A DNA stretch of 7,806 nt, taken from positions 1 to 7,806 of the forward strand of contig DRKK01000235.1 of assembly GCA_011051815.1 (NCBI GenBank). The letters run 5' to 3'. This DNA comes from Sphingomonadales bacterium (GTDB lineage: Bacteria; Pseudomonadota; Alphaproteobacteria; Sphingomonadales; Emcibacteraceae). The first letter of the stretch is position 1. Every line of letters starts with the position of its first letter. Made by a program: the position numbers and the translations under genes. The notes beneath the pieces were generated by a model that had not been told where the DNA came from, ran no database searches, and saw only the letters and a program-made list of their open reading frames with translations. Below, in pieces: positions 1-6,437 of this stretch.

Positions 1-1449
1 CAGGCCCGCCCCGTTCCATTTTCCACTACCAGCCCCCGCCGCCCAGAACAAAATCGGCGACGAGACATTCTCGCCGGTGATTGTTGGCATATCAAGGGGC
101 AGAAACTGACTTGTTGCCAAAGGAATCACCTGTTGCATCGGCGCGGTCCCGCTGTCGGCAAGGCTATTGCGGTTCAATAGGGACTTGGAAAATTTCACCG
201 CCCGGCAATCCATACCCTGCAGGCCGATTTCGGTTTCCTGAAGCATAAAATCCTCTTGTTCAAGGCCGAGGGTCAAGGTCACTATATCCCCCGTTGTCAG
301 GTCGTCATATTTATGAGGCAGGGCAAATTGCGCGGTCTCCCGCCCGGCCCAGGCCAGATCAAGCTGGATTTCAGATGCCGTTTTCGCCGCATCCGCCGAA
401 ATTACAAGAGGATGAGCGCTTTGCCGCACAATGTCACTGGTTGCCGTCAGCCTGCGCGCCCGCTGAAACCCGGTCTGATAATCCCGCGCCGGATCAATGA
501 AGGACAGGCCAATTTCTCTGGGCAGGTCAAGGTCCTGTTGCCGGGTCAGACTGATTTTCCCGGAACGGTCTGATTTTCGGGCAGCCTGCAAAATATCGGC
601 GGAAGGTATGACCACGTCAGCCCCTCTCTCCAAACGGCGAAAAAGCAGACTGCCCTCCTGCTCTACCACGTCAAAGTTATAAATTTGCGCCAACTCCTCT
701 ATGGCCACGCGGGACTTCATAGGACCGGGGATCATATAACCGTCCACCATCTGCACAAGATCGCTCACATCATAGGACGGCACGCCGGAAAGCCGGCAAA
801 TATCAGCGGCTATATCTGACAGAACGATGGACCCGCCGCTGTCAGCAATAACCTCAAAAGTCAGATTGGGTATCCGGTTGGCATATTCGCCAAGGGCCAG
901 ATCCTCAAACACCACATAAGCCAGACCGCGAAAGGCGTTCACATTGGCCATACCCTCAATGGCCTCTATCATCGGGTCGGCTTTTTGAAAGTCGCTCCCG
1001 TTGTAAAGGCGCATACTGCCGCCCACGGCCAGTTTTCCGGCACTATCGCGGAGCAACTTGCCGTCAGCCCAAATGCGGCCCACATCGGCAATCTGACGGG
1101 CGGAAAGGGCCACGGCAAATGAGGCGGCGTAGCTATAGGTAACGGTCGTGACCTTTTGCCCGCCGCCTTTACCGCCGCCACCTTCGGTTTTTTCAGACCT
1201 GCTTTCTGTCAAACCAGATGACCAGATCATATTGCCGGGCAGGCGCATAGTCCCATAAACCCGCGAAATCGGTTCACCATAAGCTGATGTCTGAACGGTA
1301 AGGTCTTTCAGCCGCCCGCCTTCGATTGTCCGGGAAGATGTCCCGCCGAAAATCGCCCGGTCTACACTGCGCCCGACCAGACCACCCACCAGACCGCCGA
1401 TGGGACCACCTATGGCGGTGCCCACCACGGTAAGGACTATACTTGCCAT
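1..1449 (-). CDS. Tail-tip / host-specificity protein, GTA g15 ('megatron') or lambda J-like; C-terminus beyond window
   Basis: The frame is open from ATG at 1449 to the left edge, giving 483 residues without a stop; the rest lies outside. The N-terminus is a glycine-rich hydrophobic stretch (residues 4-26, starting IVLTVVGTAIGGP), typical of GTA g15 and related alphaproteobacterial tail proteins. Other family hallmarks follow: LTVQTSAYGEPISRVYG (50-66), a Gly/Lys linker GGGGKGGG (90-97), YSYAASFAVALS (105-116), VGRIWADGKLL (123-133), and FRGLAYVVFEDL (173-184) with NRIPNLTFEV (191-200). Residues about 205-480 look like the phage-tail_3 type region, and I see no GTA TIM-barrel segment between the two parts. 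The role by homology is the baseplate/tail tip that contacts the host and forms the DNA exit channel. AAAGGA lies about 10 bases before the ATG. It is last in the visible operon, 12 bases after the peptidase stop. Family is confident; exact function is inferred. Confidence 0.87.
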   Translation of the reverse strand, partial: MASIVLTVVGTAIGGPIGGLVGGLVGRSVDRAIFGGTSSRTIEGGRLKDLTVQTSAYGEPISRVYGTMRLPGNMIWSSGLTESRSEKTEGGGGKGGGQKVTTVTYSYAASFAVALSARQIADVGRIWADGKLLRDSAGKLAVGGSMRLYNGSDFQKADPMIEAIEGMANVNAFRGLAYVVFEDLALGEYANRIPNLTFEVIADSGGSIVLSDIAADICRLSGVPSYDVSDLVQMVDGYMIPGPMKSRVAIEELAQIYNFDVVEQEGSLLFRRLERGADVVIPSADILQAARKSDRSGKISLTRQQDLDLPREIGLSFIDPARDYQTGFQRARRLTATSDIVRQSAHPLVISADAAKTASEIQLDLAWAGRETAQFALPHKYDDLTTGDIVTLTLGLEQEDFMLQETEIGLQGMDCRAVKFSKSLLNRNSLADSGTAPMQQVIPLATSQFLPLDMPTITGENVSSPILFWAAGAGSGKWNGAGL

Positions 1450-1461
1450 AATTCTATTCCT

Positions 1462-1884
1462 TTATCTTTCCGGAAATGAATGAACTGATATAATTCTGGC
1501 CCGCCATTCCGGGTCCAGGCCATGTTCCACGACCCGGCCATATTTTTCACAGGCATGGATGATTCCCCTGTCAGACAGCATAGCGGCATGTTCCAGATAC
1601 CGCCCAAAACGCAGGATAACCACATCTCCGGCCATCATATGCGTCATTGGTTTTTCCCCAAAACCAGCCATCCGGGCATAGCGGGAAATAGCCTCTCTGC
1701 CCGGTATTTTCTTATATCCCGTAAAATCAAAAGCCCCCGGATTCAGGGTTTTTGCCACATGGACAATCAGGCCGACACAATCCAGTCCCGACGCCCTATC
1801 CCGGCCCTGATGGCGAAAGGGGCTGTCCACACAGTCCCGCGCCGTCAAAAAGATTTTTTGTCGATGCAGATCAGATATGGTCAT
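1462..1884 (-). CDS. NlpC/P60-family phage cell-wall peptidase (GTA g14-like)
   Basis: This 140-residue protein has the usual length and pattern of GTA g14 / phage cell-wall peptidases (NlpC/P60 cysteine peptidases that cut peptidoglycan cross-links during tail penetration). The likely nucleophile is Cys36 in SGLDCVGL, the catalytic histidine His99 in RYLEHAAML, and His110 in IIHACE is the likely third polar residue. The AGDVVILRF segment (85-93) is the conserved strand before the catalytic His. No signal peptide is seen, so it is probably particle-borne, not exported. Its start MTISDLHRQ fits family N-termini, but the bases before ATG1884 (minus strand AAAGTTTTTTTCAA) carry no convincing ribosome-binding site. 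In intact clusters this gene follows the hub gene directly; here an opposite-strand gene separates them by about 750 bases. Translation may therefore be poor or depend on a new signal. Confidence 0.93.
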   Translation of the reverse strand: MTISDLHRQKIFLTARDCVDSPFRHQGRDRASGLDCVGLIVHVAKTLNPGAFDFTGYKKIPGREAISRYARMAGFGEKPMTHMMAGDVVILRFGRYLEHAAMLSDRGIIHACEKYGRVVEHGLDPEWRARIISVHSFPER

Positions 1885-1912
1885 TTGAAAAAAACTTTGC
1901 TATCACTATGCA
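1885..1912 (+). promoter_or_regulatory. Weak candidate promoter for the inserted plus-strand gene
   Basis: The 59-base gap between the divergent peptidase and inserted genes holds TTGAAA (1885-1890) and, 16 bases later, TATGCA (1907-1912), about 30 bases before ATG1944. The -35 match is fair and the -10 match poor. It is offered because the inserted gene faces against the tail operon and must have its own promoter close by, unless it extends into the peptidase gene. Confidence 0.25.
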
Positions 1913-1927
1913 ACAGAAAAATAAAAT

Positions 1928-1933
1928 AAAGGA
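1928..1933 (+). promoter_or_regulatory. Ribosome-binding site deciding start at 1944
   Basis: AAAGGA ends 10 bases before ATG1944. The frame is open further upstream to ATG1752, but that extension is antisense to the peptidase coding sequence, is rich in Pro/Gly/Arg and lacks such a site, so 1944 is preferred. A second ATG at 1950 is a minor alternative. Confidence 0.6.
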
Positions 1934-1943
1934 TTTGTCTGTC

Positions 1944-2633
1944 ATGGACATGAATGTTATCGGATTACATATCCACGAATTACGCAACCAGAGCCGTTTT
2001 ATTGAGGCCAGTGTGGATATTCTCAATCAATCAATGGAGAAACAGGCTCCTGTTGGTATTTTCTTTGCCCTGCAAAATATCATGCTCGGCACCAACCAGA
2101 TCGCCAGAACCCTGTGGACACCCCGGAAAAAGGGCAAGGAACGGGCAGCGTCTCTGCGCCAAACCCTCGAGCTACCGGAAAAATATCCCCTGAATAATGA
2201 GGGAATTCTGTCTCTTGTGGATCATGCGGATGAGGCCAATGATCAATGGCTCGCTCAATCCAAGGATCAATATATCCTGTATGATTTCATTGGCGATATT
2301 GCCAATAGTCAGCATAAGGACGTTGAAACCAAAAATATTTACCGCGCCTTTGATATAAATACCAAAATCTTCACATATCGCGGGATCAGCTATAATCTGG
2401 AAGCCCTACTCAAGGCCATTGCTGATGTTAGCAACCGGGTAAATCAAATACATGTACGTATGTTTCCCGACCAATGGGAAGAAGTGAAGGACGAAGAACC
2501 TACCCCGGAACCGGAAAAGAAAGCGGCTCCGAAAAAGGTAGCTCCAAAGAAACCAGCGGCTAAAAAACCGGCCCCCAAGAAAACCACGGCCAAGAAAAAA
2601 GCACCCGCCAAAAAGACTGTTGCAAAAAAGTAA
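1944..2633 (+). CDS. Helical protein with histone H1-like Lys/Ala/Pro tail; moron-like insertion in the tail operon
   Basis: This 229-residue protein has two parts. Residues 1-182 are predicted mostly helical, with an early helix pair (about 8-60, including FFALQNIMLGTNQIARTLW at 40-58), a region DHADEANDQW (93-102), and a third part ending near PDQWEE. The arrangement recalls uncharacterised HEPN-like bacterial proteins with a conserved Arg...His before an acidic/Trp motif, but the usual Arg/Asn is not present here (LSLVDH), so this link is weak. After an acidic Pro/Glu linker (183-191), residues 192-229 hold 17 lysines in 38 residues, in KKxxP-type pentads like the tails of bacterial histone H1-like proteins; nucleic-acid binding is the obvious inference. 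The gene opposes its neighbours, starts 59 bases from the divergent peptidase gene and stops 4 bases from the end of the convergent hub gene. This looks like a tight cargo insertion. Not a known GTA gene; function unknown. Confidence 0.85.
   Translation: MDMNVIGLHIHELRNQSRFIEASVDILNQSMEKQAPVGIFFALQNIMLGTNQIARTLWTPRKKGKERAASLRQTLELPEKYPLNNEGILSLVDHADEANDQWLAQSKDQYILYDFIGDIANSQHKDVETKNIYRAFDINTKIFTYRGISYNLEALLKAIADVSNRVNQIHVRMFPDQWEEVKDEEPTPEPEKKAAPKKVAPKKPAAKKPAPKKTTAKKKAPAKKTVAKK
2517..2630 (+). repeat. In-frame degenerate 15-base tandem repeat encoding KKxxP pentads
   Basis: Within the 3' end of the inserted gene the codons run as about seven pentads: KKAAP, KKVAP, KKPAA, KKPAP, KKTTA, KKKAPA (one extra residue), KKTVA, then a final KK. 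The lysine pairs recur every 15 bases, with one 18-base unit. Such tails expand and contract by replication slippage, so length is expected to vary between strains. Confidence 0.8.
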
Positions 2634-2637
2634 CCCC

Positions 2638-3480
2638 CTATTTCAGGCCGGGATAGTCATATAGGGAATCCGTTCCCGGTATGGCTGTCTCGCCTCTGAA
2701 ATTCTCAAAATTCTGAAATTTATTTTTGCAGATTGCCGCCCGCTTGTCACAGCCCGCGACCGCCTGATAGATGTCACCAGTCATCATTGGCTCTGGCATT
2801 CTGTCAAACAAGACAAACTGCCCGGCGGCAAAGACTTTTACCTCTGACATGCGGCCTGAGTTTGCCCCGCTTAACCAGCACACCACGCCGTAATCATACC
2901 ATCCATCGGCCTCAATCCGGCTGGTGTCCGTAAAACTGTCTGATCCCGAAACATTTGTCACTATACCCAAAACCGAGAATTGAGCCAGATTAACATGGCA
3001 GTTTTTTGCCCCCAGATCCGCCCGACATTCCGGCGAGAAAACATCCCCGATTGTCTGTTGCAATTTCTGGGTCAAGCCTCTGATCTCAACAGTGAAACTT
3101 TGATCTTTCAGGGTAAATTCACCGAGCCACCCACTTTGGATATAGAGCTTGCCCTGACTTAAATCCCGCCAGTTCACCTGAAAAATGGATATACGTCCAT
3201 GATCAAACAAGCCCGCCCGAATATCCCCTTCCGTCAAACCATCCGATGATAATATGGCGCTCACCTCCAGATTATCCACATTCAGGCTATTGGTACTGCT
3301 GACAGAGGAAGGTAGAAAACTATTCACGGGCTGAAAGATCAAATTATCAATTTCAAGCTCTTTATCATGGGTGGCAAAACCCATGCGGACCCCGTCCCGG
3401 CGGGTTATGACCCAACAGGTAACCATGGTGGTCACCTCGCCGGACAAGTGTGTTTTGAGCGCTGCGGAAATGACTTTCAT
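2638..3480 (-). CDS. Tail hub / baseplate protein, DUF2163 with BR0599-type C-terminus (GTA g13-like)
   Basis: The 280-residue protein matches the phage 'DUF2163 / BR0599' family by its opening (LKTHLSGEVTTMVTCWVITRRDG, split here by region: 9-30 overall), GFATHDKELEID (34-45), VDNLEVSAILSSDGLTEGDI (68-87), LTQKLQQTIG (136-145), and the C-terminal CDKRAAICKNKFQNFENFRG segment (244-263) with IPGTDSLYDYP. In the R. capsulatus GTA the corresponding g13 is the hub joining distal tail and tail tip. Four cysteines, Cys152, Cys161, Cys244 and Cys251, occupy the positions I associate with an iron-sulfur cluster in GTA hub proteins; that role is inferred. Start is secure: ATG follows the TAG of the upstream gene directly and AGAGGTGAGG ends 6 bases before it. 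The 3' end almost abuts the stop of the opposite-strand inserted gene. Length is normal and the frame intact. Confidence 0.92.
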   Translation of the reverse strand: MKVISAALKTHLSGEVTTMVTCWVITRRDGVRMGFATHDKELEIDNLIFQPVNSFLPSSVSSTNSLNVDNLEVSAILSSDGLTEGDIRAGLFDHGRISIFQVNWRDLSQGKLYIQSGWLGEFTLKDQSFTVEIRGLTQKLQQTIGDVFSPECRADLGAKNCHVNLAQFSVLGIVTNVSGSDSFTDTSRIEADGWYDYGVVCWLSGANSGRMSEVKVFAAGQFVLFDRMPEPMMTGDIYQAVAGCDKRAAICKNKFQNFENFRGETAIPGTDSLYDYPGLK

Positions 3481-5829
3481 CTATAGCCTCACCTCTATGA
3501 GCGATATAGACGGAATTTGCCCGGCCCGGTAGCTTTCCAAAGTGATACTCAGAAAATCCTCGGCAAAGCGCACCGGTACGTCAAATTCAAACCCCGCTGT
3601 GATGACAACCCCGGCCAAGGGCGCCACATCAAAACTGACAATCCCGCTTGTGCTATCAACCTGCCATCCACTATTTTGTATCACCCCATCCAGTGCAATA
3701 ACCACCGTTCCCGCAACCGGTTTTACAATGTCCCGCACATGTAGCGTGCCGCCGCTGTCATAATTTTTGATCAATTGAAATGACACTTTGACCCCATCGC
3801 CAATGGCAATCTGCTGATCCGTGGCCACAGCCACCTGATCCGGAGATGTGCTGTTGTAATCCAGCCAGTCCTTATAGCGAAAGCCATTGGCCCGCCCGGC
3901 CCGCGCCCGAAAAAAGCTCAACAGACCCGCCAGATCACTCTCTGACCGCAAGCCCATTCCGATGTCATAGACATTCCGGGCCTTAGCCCATTCCCGATTA
4001 CGTTGTTCATGGCCCGATGCCATTTCAACTATATTGGTTAAATATTGCGGCCCGCCGCTGGCCCCAAAACTAATGTCTTCCGGCAGACGTATTTCATGAA
4101 ATCCTGTCATAATATTTTCCTGACCTTTGGTATATATCACCCCGTCCCGCACCAGCTGTGGATAGGCCCAGACGAAAACCTGATTAAATCCTGCCTTGAA
4201 CCCCAGCCCCGCGGCCTTAATAATATTTTTCCAGTTGCCTGTGGTCGACGCCAACAGATTGAACCCGGCGAAATAATGCGTTTTGGTGAGAGGGTAAGAC
4301 AGGTCCAGGCTGATCTTGTCGTGGGCCGCCGTTCTTTTTCCCCAATCCCCATTCAGTACAAAGTCATAATCCTCTATCTGAAAGAAATCAAAAGCCGGAT
4401 TTTGCCAACGCATTTTTGGGAAATTCGCACTTGCCGCCATAGGGGCATTATCCAGCAAAACCTGCGGGCTGAAAAACAACAGCCCCACCTGTGCCATAGC
4501 ATATTGCAGTTTGATCTGATCCCGAAGCCATAGTGTAGACAGGCCAAGTTTATCGCCGAGCCAGTTCAGATAATCCTGCTGGGCCGTGGTCGGCACCTCC
4601 GTGGCGAGCATATGTTTGGCCGGCAGGGCCTTGGTGGTTTCCGTGATATAAAGTGCCGTCGTGACGTCATCATAAAAATGCGGAACGCCGGTGCCGCCCT
4701 GATCAATCCACCACCATGGCTCCCCAATCTGATAAAGATGAACGGCCCCCGTTTGCGCCGCAATCTGACCAAAGGCCAGAAATACATCGCGCAGATAATC
4801 CAGGGCCACCTGATTTGTCGGCGCAATCAGGCTGGACGGGGGCACCCAACCGGTCAGGGCCGGGATGCCGTCATAGGCCTTTTGCTGCCAGCTTGCGGGG
4901 ATATTCTGAGCCAGAATTTCATAGGACAGCGAGAGGATGACTTTAAAGCCAAAAAATGTCGCCCGGGTCAGAAAGTCCTGATGCCAGCTTATGGCCGCCT
5001 TGTTCAGTTTTGCCTTGGCCGGATCAATGACATAGCGCCCCTCTGCCCCGTCCCAGCTCAGGTTATAATAATGGCTCATGCCCACATAATGAGTAATCCA
5101 TTGGCTGTACCCCAGCCGCATCATGTTCCAGATGACCCGCTCCGGGGCAAGGCTCGTCACATCGTCATAACCGTTGGCTATGCGCAGGTCATGGCTTTGC
5201 ACAAAGGCATCGCCCACTTTCAGGGTTGATGTAGGCCCCATGACCTTTATCTGTGAGACGGTCACCTGAGCCTCAATAGCGGCGGGCAATGGGCCGGTGG
5301 TGACGCCGTCAAAGGCCTGCGGCACCATGCTGATAAACATGCGGTCAATATCGCCGGGGTAAACCGGGTCCGCTTCTGATGGGAGTAAAAAGCCGCCATC
5401 CAGATTGTCAAAGTCCAGTGTAATCACCGCATCTTGCGTTGTCCCCACCGCGTAATTCCACAGCCGTACATACCATGTGCGCGCCGCGCCATTCTGATCC
5501 CGGCCCTCTATGGTCAAAGTCGGACTATTCAGCACTTCGAGCGTCCTGATATTACTGCTCTGCCAGCGAAAGCTCAAAACCATATGGGCATAGTCTTTGG
5601 CACTTTCATAGCGATGAAAGGGATGATCCAGAACATCCACACTATCCCAGATCAGGCCGCATAAATCCTCATAACGGTAAAAAACCAGATCAACCGTCAG
5701 GCTGTCAAAACCCGTACTTACGACAGAGGCCATCATGGGCCGGGGGAAGTTTATCGTCCAATAGGGCGGGGAGAAACGGCGGATAAATGTTTCCGCCGTC
5801 TGATCCTCTTGCTTGGCCAGCCAGTACAT
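3481..5829 (-). CDS. Distal tail protein: DUF2460 (GTA g12-like) C-terminus with N-terminal TIM-barrel-like extension
   Basis: At 782 residues this is far longer than a usual DUF2460/g12 protein (about 200). The C-terminal 210 residues are that domain: FHEIRLPEDISFGASGGPQY (577-596), ASGHEQRNREWAKARNVYDIG (604-624), and FRARAGRANGFRYKDWLDY (640-658) are strong signatures. Residues 1-230 look beta-rich, possibly binding or structural. Residues about 230-570 resemble a TIM-barrel glycosidase fold: VILSLSYE (297-304), YQIGEPWWWID (366-376), FQIEDYDFV (483-491), and VFVWAYPQLVRDG (551-563). Glu370 and Glu486 could be a catalytic pair. A similar layout is annotated in some phages as 'non-contractile tail sheath' protein with a TIM-barrel domain, so a structural role round the tail is an alternative to an enzyme. 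It overlaps the tape-measure stop by one base (TAATG) and has GAGAGGGAT just upstream, so it is translationally coupled. Confidence 0.9.
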   Translation of the reverse strand: MYWLAKQEDQTAETFIRRFSPPYWTINFPRPMMASVVSTGFDSLTVDLVFYRYEDLCGLIWDSVDVLDHPFHRYESAKDYAHMVLSFRWQSSNIRTLEVLNSPTLTIEGRDQNGAARTWYVRLWNYAVGTTQDAVITLDFDNLDGGFLLPSEADPVYPGDIDRMFISMVPQAFDGVTTGPLPAAIEAQVTVSQIKVMGPTSTLKVGDAFVQSHDLRIANGYDDVTSLAPERVIWNMMRLGYSQWITHYVGMSHYYNLSWDGAEGRYVIDPAKAKLNKAAISWHQDFLTRATFFGFKVILSLSYEILAQNIPASWQQKAYDGIPALTGWVPPSSLIAPTNQVALDYLRDVFLAFGQIAAQTGAVHLYQIGEPWWWIDQGGTGVPHFYDDVTTALYITETTKALPAKHMLATEVPTTAQQDYLNWLGDKLGLSTLWLRDQIKLQYAMAQVGLLFFSPQVLLDNAPMAASANFPKMRWQNPAFDFFQIEDYDFVLNGDWGKRTAAHDKISLDLSYPLTKTHYFAGFNLLASTTGNWKNIIKAAGLGFKAGFNQVFVWAYPQLVRDGVIYTKGQENIMTGFHEIRLPEDISFGASGGPQYLTNIVEMASGHEQRNREWAKARNVYDIGMGLRSESDLAGLLSFFRARAGRANGFRYKDWLDYNSTSPDQVAVATDQQIAIGDGVKVSFQLIKNYDSGGTLHVRDIVKPVAGTVVIALDGVIQNSGWQVDSTSGIVSFDVAPLAGVVITAGFEFDVPVRFAEDFLSITLESYRAGQIPSISLIEVRL

Positions 5830-6284
5830 TACAGATCCCTCTCGGCCCGGTCCATGGCCCGGCGCACCGCCACGGCAACCTGCCCCGCGCTGCGCTGTGT
5901 CATGTCATTACCGCCGCCCTGATTGGTGATATTAATGGTGATATTGTTTGATTTAGAGGACGGGGCAATAGTACCGCCGCCGCCGGGGATAATCCGGCCA
6001 GGGCTTTCCGGTACGAACAGCTCCGGCCCCCGCTCCCCCACCAGATAGGGCTGGCGCGCACCAACGGTGCCGCCGCCAGCCCGGCCAAACAGGGCACTAC
6101 CCGCCAAATCACCCAGAAAACCGCCGATGCCGCCGCCTTGCCCGAAAATACTGTTCAGACCCGACTGTATGGCGCTGTTGGCGATGTCATTCAAAACGGA
6201 CAGGGCGGTTCGTTTCAGGCTGGAAAAGCTGAGCTCACCGGACCGGGCAAAATTCTGAAAAGCCCGTGACATGCTGTCACCCAC
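5829..6284 (-). CDS. Tail tape-measure protein (GTA g11-like), main C-terminal part, frameshifted from its N-terminus
   Basis: From GTG6284 (next ATG at 6272) this frame codes 151 residues. It contains the GTA g11-type core, SFSSLKRTALSVLNDIANSA (20-39), a glycine-rich stretch (FGQGGGIGGFLG, 47-58), and the C-terminal signature RQPYLVGERGPELFVPES (77-94), then ITINITNQGG and a basic helical end. The protein sets tail length and occupies the tail lumen. There is an in-frame TAG at 6293-6291, nine bases before the GTG, and the missing N-terminus lies in another frame immediately upstream (6402-6286). I therefore read this as the larger part of one broken or shifted gene, about 190 residues in all, close to the roughly 220 residues of the R. 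capsulatus protein. Independent restart at GTG6284 after the upstream stop is also possible, since the two are 1 base apart. Confidence 0.82.
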   Translation of the reverse strand: MGDSMSRAFQNFARSGELSFSSLKRTALSVLNDIANSAIQSGLNSIFGQGGGIGGFLGDLAGSALFGRAGGGTVGARQPYLVGERGPELFVPESPGRIIPGGGGTIAPSSKSNNITINITNQGGGNDMTQRSAGQVAVAVRRAMDRAERDL

Positions 6285-6294
6285 ATTACCCTAG
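6284..6294 (-). other. Frameshift point in the tape-measure gene (CTA GGG TAA TG)
   Basis: Minus-strand codons CTA (6294-6292), GGG (6291-6289), TAA (6288-6286) end the N-terminal frame. A +1 move here (CTA, skip G, GGT AAT GTG) restores the full gene. The site has a P-site codon able to re-pair after +1 slippage (GGG to GGT) next to a stop codon, which superficially resembles release-factor-2-type +1 sites, but no Shine-Dalgarno-like stimulator is evident at the expected short distance. A plain single-base insertion is the simplest reading. Confidence 0.65.
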
Positions 6295-6402
6295 ACTGTC
6301 CAGACCGTTAAAATCCTTCTCAATATCCGCAAGCTGCCCGCGCAAATCCGCACTGTCCCCCCTGATCTTCACGACCAGGCTGTCAAGTATTGTCTCTGTC
6401 AT
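6286..6402 (-). CDS. N-terminal fragment of the tape-measure gene (38 codons), out of frame with the rest
   Basis: ATG6402 opens a short frame of 38 residues beginning MTETILDSLVVKIRGDSADL and ending NGLDSLG before TAA at 6288-6286. This is the usual opening of small alphaproteobacterial tape-measure proteins (an LVVKIRGDSADL-like strand, then a helix). If one base of the GGG at 6291-6289 is skipped, the reading becomes DSLGNVGDSMSRAFQNF and continues without a break into the next frame, so the two parts were one gene. A GGGA motif lies 6 bases before the ATG, immediately after the terminator-like hairpin. Too short to be functional alone. Confidence 0.7.
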   Translation of the reverse strand: MTETILDSLVVKIRGDSADLRGQLADIEKDFNGLDSLG

Positions 6403-6415
6403 ATTTTTTCCCAAT

Positions 6416-6437
6416 AAAAAACCCGCCGGGTGGCGGG
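6416..6437 (-). terminator. Rho-independent terminator between the 181-residue gene and the tape-measure gene
   Basis: On the minus strand CCCGCC (6437-6432), loop ACCC, GGCGGG (6427-6422) and TTTTTT (6421-6416) form a perfect 6-bp all-G/C stem with a T-run. It is directional: read on the plus strand there is no T-run after the stem. It lies 57 bases after the stop of the 181-residue gene, as its natural terminator, yet only 13 bases before ATG6402, leaving no room for a new promoter in between. Transcripts reaching the tail genes from the right must read through it. Confidence 0.8.

Noticed and set aside
256..573. 105-codon plus-strand frame near the left edge
   Set aside because: Antisense to the strongly recognisable tail-tip protein, which is open through the whole region.
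1752..1943. 64-codon N-terminal extension of the inserted plus-strand gene (start at ATG1752)
   Set aside because: It is antisense to well-conserved peptidase coding sequence, has Pro/Gly/Arg-rich composition and no ribosome-binding site; ATG1944 has AAAGGA at a good distance.
4045..4533. 162-codon open frame on the plus strand
   Set aside because: Antisense shadow of the same 782-residue gene; no start signal or recognisable motif.
4612..5229. 205-codon open frame on the plus strand
   Set aside because: It lies wholly antisense to the barrel region of the distal tail protein, whose sequence is clearly coding; no family features in the antisense product.
5829..6402. Reading the two tape-measure frames as the classical tail-chaperone frameshift (lambda G/GT type)
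   Set aside because: The lambda-type shift occurs in the chaperone genes before the tape-measure gene and is normally -1 on a slippery run; here the shift is inside the tape-measure coding sequence, is +1, and has no slippery heptamer.
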